Below are positions 61,722-64,000 of a DNA stretch of 64,000 nucleotides, piece after piece (positions within the stretch are counted from its first letter, which is position 1; each line of letters begins with the position of its first letter). Where the stretch lies: contig JAHBVK010000010.1 in assembly GCA_019637555.1 (NCBI GenBank), positions 1-64,000 on the forward strand, written 5' to 3'. Position numbers and translations under genes: made by a program. This DNA is from Anaerolineae bacterium. Its GTDB lineage: Bacteria; Chloroflexota; Anaerolineae; Aggregatilineales; UBA2796. Below the pieces are notes generated by a model. It was not told the origin of the DNA. It searched no databases and saw only the letters and a list, made by a program, of their open reading frames with translations.

Positions 61722-63289
61722 GTAGTTCGACACTCTCCCAACGCCAGATTCAACTTGCTTCGCTGCTGATCGCTACTTCGTTCATCTTCAGCGGTGTGTT
61801 GGGCTTGGTGCGACAGGCGTTGATCAACAGCGCCTTTGGTGCGGGCAGCGAATTGGATGCCTTTCTAGCGGCGTTCCGCATCCCGGAACTGCTGTTCACG
61901 CTGGTGGCGGGTGGGGCGCTCGGCGCAGCGTTCATTCCGGTGTTCAGCCGGATGCTGACAGAAGGCGATCAGGAACGGGCATGGCGGCTGGCAAATGCGG
62001 TGATGACGATGGTGGCGCTGGCGGGGATCGTACTGTCGCTGCTGGCGTTCGTTTTTGCGCAGCCATTGGTCAGTACGATCCTCAGTCCTGAAGCAAGCGC
62101 AGAACAGCAGGCGTTGATCGTGCAACTGATGCGGATCATGCTGGCGACGGTGACGATCTTCGGAGTCAGCGGCTTGTGTATGGGCATCCTCAACGGCAAT
62201 CAGCATTTCCTCGCGCCTGCGCTGACTCCGAGCATGTACAACCTCGGTTTAATCATCGGGGCGCTGCTGTTGGTTCCCTCCATGGGCGTATTCGGATTAG
62301 CATGGGGCGCGGTACTCGGTGCGGCGCTGCATCTGGCGATTCAGATTCCGGCACTGCGGATGATCGGATTCCGCGTGCAGCCGACGTTGCAGTGGCGCGA
62401 AGCGGGCGCAGGCGAAGTGCTCAAGCTGATGGCTCCGCGCATTGTGGGGCAGGGCGTGACGCAGGTCAATTTTCTGGTCAACACGGCGCTGACATCGGGC
62501 ATGGTGGCAGGCAGCTTAACCGCGCTAATGACCTCGTTCACACTGATGTTCACGGTGCTCGGCGTACTCGGTCAGAGTGTGGGCACGGCGGTGTTTCCAA
62601 CGCTGTCGATGTTAAGCGCCAAGAATGATATGGTGGGTTTCCGGCGCACCTTAGCCGATGCGCTGCGGAGTGTCTTGTTCACCACGATTCCGGCGGCGGT
62701 GGGCTTGATTCTGCTCGCCGCGCCGTTGATCGGTACGCTGTTTGAACGCAACGAATGGACTCCGGCAGCAACAACGGCGGCGGCGTGGGCGCTCAGTTTC
62801 TTCGCGGTAGGCTTACCTGCGTTCGGCTTGCAGGAAATTCTGGCGCGTTCGTTTTTCGCCCTCAAGGACACGGTGACGCCCGTATTGGTGGCGGTGATCG
62901 GCGTGATCCTCAACGTGATCTTGAGTCTACTGTTGATCCGCGTAGTGCAGGGTGCTGATCCGGCACAAGGACCGTTCGGTGGGCTGGCGCTGGCAAATGC
63001 ACTGGCGACCATCATCGAAAGCGCAGCGTTGTGGCTGCTGCTGCGTCGCCGTACCGAGTCTCTGCATGATATGGAAGTGCTGCAAATGGTGGGACGTACG
63101 TTGATTGCCGCGCTGATTATGGCGCTGGCAGTGATCGTAGTGATCGGACTGCTGCCGGAGTCATATCTGCTGCGGTTGGTGGTTGGTGGTATCGTCGGCG
63201 TGGCAGCCTTCGAGATCGCAGGGATAGTGCTGCGGATACCCGAAGCGCGGAGTGTGCCGAGTGCCATCTTAGGACGGTTCAGGCGATGA
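61718..63289 (+). CDS. murJ: Lipid II flippase MurJ (MviN family)
   Basis: A 523-residue membrane protein with about 13-14 helices that moves lipid II across the membrane. The N-terminal signature is GVLGLVRQALINSAFGAGSELDAFL with FRIPELLFTLVAGGALGAAFIPVF, which includes the conserved Arg and Ser-Glu-Leu-Asp residues of MurJ. Internal segments GQSVGTAVFPTLSML and LQEILARSFFALKDTVTP are also typical. The ATG overlaps the ubiA stop (ATGA), so translation is coupled. Confidence 0.94.
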   Translation: MSSSTLSQRQIQLASLLIATSFIFSGVLGLVRQALINSAFGAGSELDAFLAAFRIPELLFTLVAGGALGAAFIPVFSRMLTEGDQERAWRLANAVMTMVALAGIVLSLLAFVFAQPLVSTILSPEASAEQQALIVQLMRIMLATVTIFGVSGLCMGILNGNQHFLAPALTPSMYNLGLIIGALLLVPSMGVFGLAWGAVLGAALHLAIQIPALRMIGFRVQPTLQWREAGAGEVLKLMAPRIVGQGVTQVNFLVNTALTSGMVAGSLTALMTSFTLMFTVLGVLGQSVGTAVFPTLSMLSAKNDMVGFRRTLADALRSVLFTTIPAAVGLILLAAPLIGTLFERNEWTPAATTAAAWALSFFAVGLPAFGLQEILARSFFALKDTVTPVLVAVIGVILNVILSLLLIRVVQGADPAQGPFGGLALANALATIIESAALWLLLRRRTESLHDMEVLQMVGRTLIAALIMALAVIVVIGLLPESYLLRLVVGGIVGVAAFEIAGIVLRIPEARSVPSAILGRFRR

Positions 63290-63337
63290 CGTTTATTAGG
63301 CAAGCGCGTGGCAGTTAAAGGAAGTGTGAGTGCCATC

Positions 63338-63808
63338 ATGAGTGTTGAAGCCAGAGAGCAGTTGATCGCTGATCTGGGACGGTATCGGCAGCAAATGAGC
63401 GCGTTATTGCTGACCGTTACCGAGGATCAAGATTGGCAGCCTGATCTCGACAATTGGTCTTTTCGCTATGTGGCGGCGCATATGGCGGTGTGTGACAGCG
63501 AATGCTTGCAGCCGCGAATTAAGCAGATCGCCGCGGGCGAAAATCCGACGCTGGAACTTTACCTCAACAGCGGGCGCGATTTTAGCGGTTTTGAACTGAC
63601 GCAGTCGCTCAGCGATTGGGAGCAAACCCGCCAAGAGATCATCGAGTTTTATCGCGCCTTGCCAGAGGACAAATTGTCGCTGACGGGGAAGCACCAGAGT
63701 TACGGCGCGATCACCGTAGAAGATTACCTGCGCATCATGGTTGATCATGATCGTGGGCATCTTCAAGAACTTGAGGAGATGTTGGCGCGATACGAGCAGC
63801 GAAAATAG
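63338..63808 (+). CDS. DinB-like protein
   Basis: A 156-residue protein from an ATG at 63338; the earlier GTG at 63308 has a weaker case. The four-helix bundle shows metal-ligand His residues in RYVAAHMAVCDSE and MVDHDRGHLQELEE, matching the DinB/YfiT pattern of three His on two helices. Such proteins are small-molecule or thiol-transfer enzymes of unknown substrate. It follows murJ by 48 bp. Confidence 0.82.
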   Translation: MSVEAREQLIADLGRYRQQMSALLLTVTEDQDWQPDLDNWSFRYVAAHMAVCDSECLQPRIKQIAAGENPTLELYLNSGRDFSGFELTQSLSDWEQTRQEIIEFYRALPEDKLSLTGKHQSYGAITVEDYLRIMVDHDRGHLQELEEMLARYEQRK

Positions 63809-63827
63809 CGATAGATGCGACGGAATT

Positions 63828-63900
63828 CCCGGCAATGAATTGCCGGGCTGAACGAACAAAGTCCCTGCGGGACTCCAGAGAAGTTTCAATTTTGTTCGTT
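63828..63900. repeat. Compound hairpin with likely terminator function
   Basis: First hairpin CCCGGCAATgaATTGCCGGG (63828-63847). Then a second, larger stem AACGAACAAA (63851-63860) with TTTGTTCGTT (63891-63900) that encloses AGTCCCtgcGGGACT (63860-63874). It fills the gap between two convergent genes and may end both transcripts. The first half is a well-known dispersed repeat type of bacterial genomes. Confidence 0.8.
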
Positions 63901-63901
63901 A

Positions 63902-64000
63902 TCAGAGTTCGGGGACAACTGCCAGTTTGATCACTTCGCTGCGCTGCATCCGCAGTAAGCCGTCTTCGACTTGCGACAGGGGAATCGTGCCATCTACCAA
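63902..64000 (-). CDS. C-terminal fragment of a zinc alcohol dehydrogenase-like protein
   Basis: Only the last 32 codons are in the window, with the stop TGA at 63902-63904. The reading LVDGTIPLSQVEDGLLRMQ followed by SEVIKLAVVPEL is a typical end of medium-chain dehydrogenases (hydrophobic beta strand before the C-terminus). The rest lies beyond the right edge. Confidence 0.55.
   Translation of the reverse strand: MVDGTIPLSQVEDGLLRMQRSEVIKLAVVPEL

Noticed and set aside
62572..63339. Minus-strand frame of 255 codons opposite murJ
   Set aside because: Composition (Thr/Ser/Arg/Ile) is that of the complement of a membrane protein gene.

Overview
The window looks like a chromosomal segment of an uncultured or little-studied member of the Chloroflexota (Anaerolineae-like). 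This is an inference from gene style: many FHA, response-regulator and kinase/WD40 proteins, several multi-membrane GT39 glycosyltransferases, a long intein-bearing DnaE, no outer-membrane or LPS-export genes, and intergenic DNA full of hairpin repeats and heptanucleotide tandem repeats. No rRNA, tRNA or CRISPR array was recognised.

Layout. 1-6.1 kb: the end of a lipoprotein gene, a TPR-like protein, an apt-like phosphoribosyltransferase, a GT4 glycosyltransferase, a degenerate stand-alone GyrB-like protein and a 2TM-type membrane protein. 6.1-10.1 kb: a minus-strand phenylalanine/tyrosine degradation cluster (Lrp regulator, hpd, hmgA, phhA). 10.3-14.7 kb: an L,D-transpeptidase, then an insertion sequence lying between two inverted copies of a multi-hairpin repeat, then two back-to-back glycosyltransferase remnants that have both lost their N-termini. 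14.8-20.1 kb: metabolite repair (Nnr), an NAD-dependent epimerase, a small membrane protein, an OmpR-type regulator and a REC-histidine kinase hybrid. 20.5-24.7 kb: a predicted peptidase lipoprotein, a small orphan protein and a GT39 glycosyltransferase. 24.8-32 kb: a giant kinase/nSTAND/WD40 protein, a GbsR/MarR-like regulator, a small membrane protein and an orphan MacB-type permease. 32.1-36.6 kb: a PIN-domain toxin-antitoxin pair, a second GT39 protein and two small membrane proteins. 36.7-42.5 kb: a double-VWA membrane protein, an APH-family kinase, a WecG/TagA glycosyltransferase and an RmlD-like reductase. 42.5-47.2 kb: an AT-rich helical-repeat gene and a reduced division/cell-wall cluster (ftsL-like, ftsI, mraY). 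47.2-49.2 kb: an FHA-REC-FHA protein and a REC protein. 49.2-57.1 kb: dnaE with an intein, followed at once by an McrBC-type restriction pair whose McrB carries a DUF2461-like front end. 57.3-64 kb: a small membrane protein, cdsA, an alpha/beta hydrolase, a geranylgeranyl-reductase/UbiA/MurJ gene string, a DinB-like protein and the tail of an alcohol dehydrogenase.

How genes work together. The phhA-hpd-hmgA set covers Phe to Tyr and 4-hydroxyphenylpyruvate to maleylacetoacetate under a local Lrp-type regulator, but the last two steps are absent here. Envelope construction recurs (L,D-transpeptidase, FtsI, MraY, MurJ, CdsA, UbiA, WecG, RmlD, GT39). The best candidates for something new are the catalytically dead GyrB-like protein, the DUF2461-McrB/McrC pair placed behind dnaE, and the repeat/IS structure at 12-13 kb.
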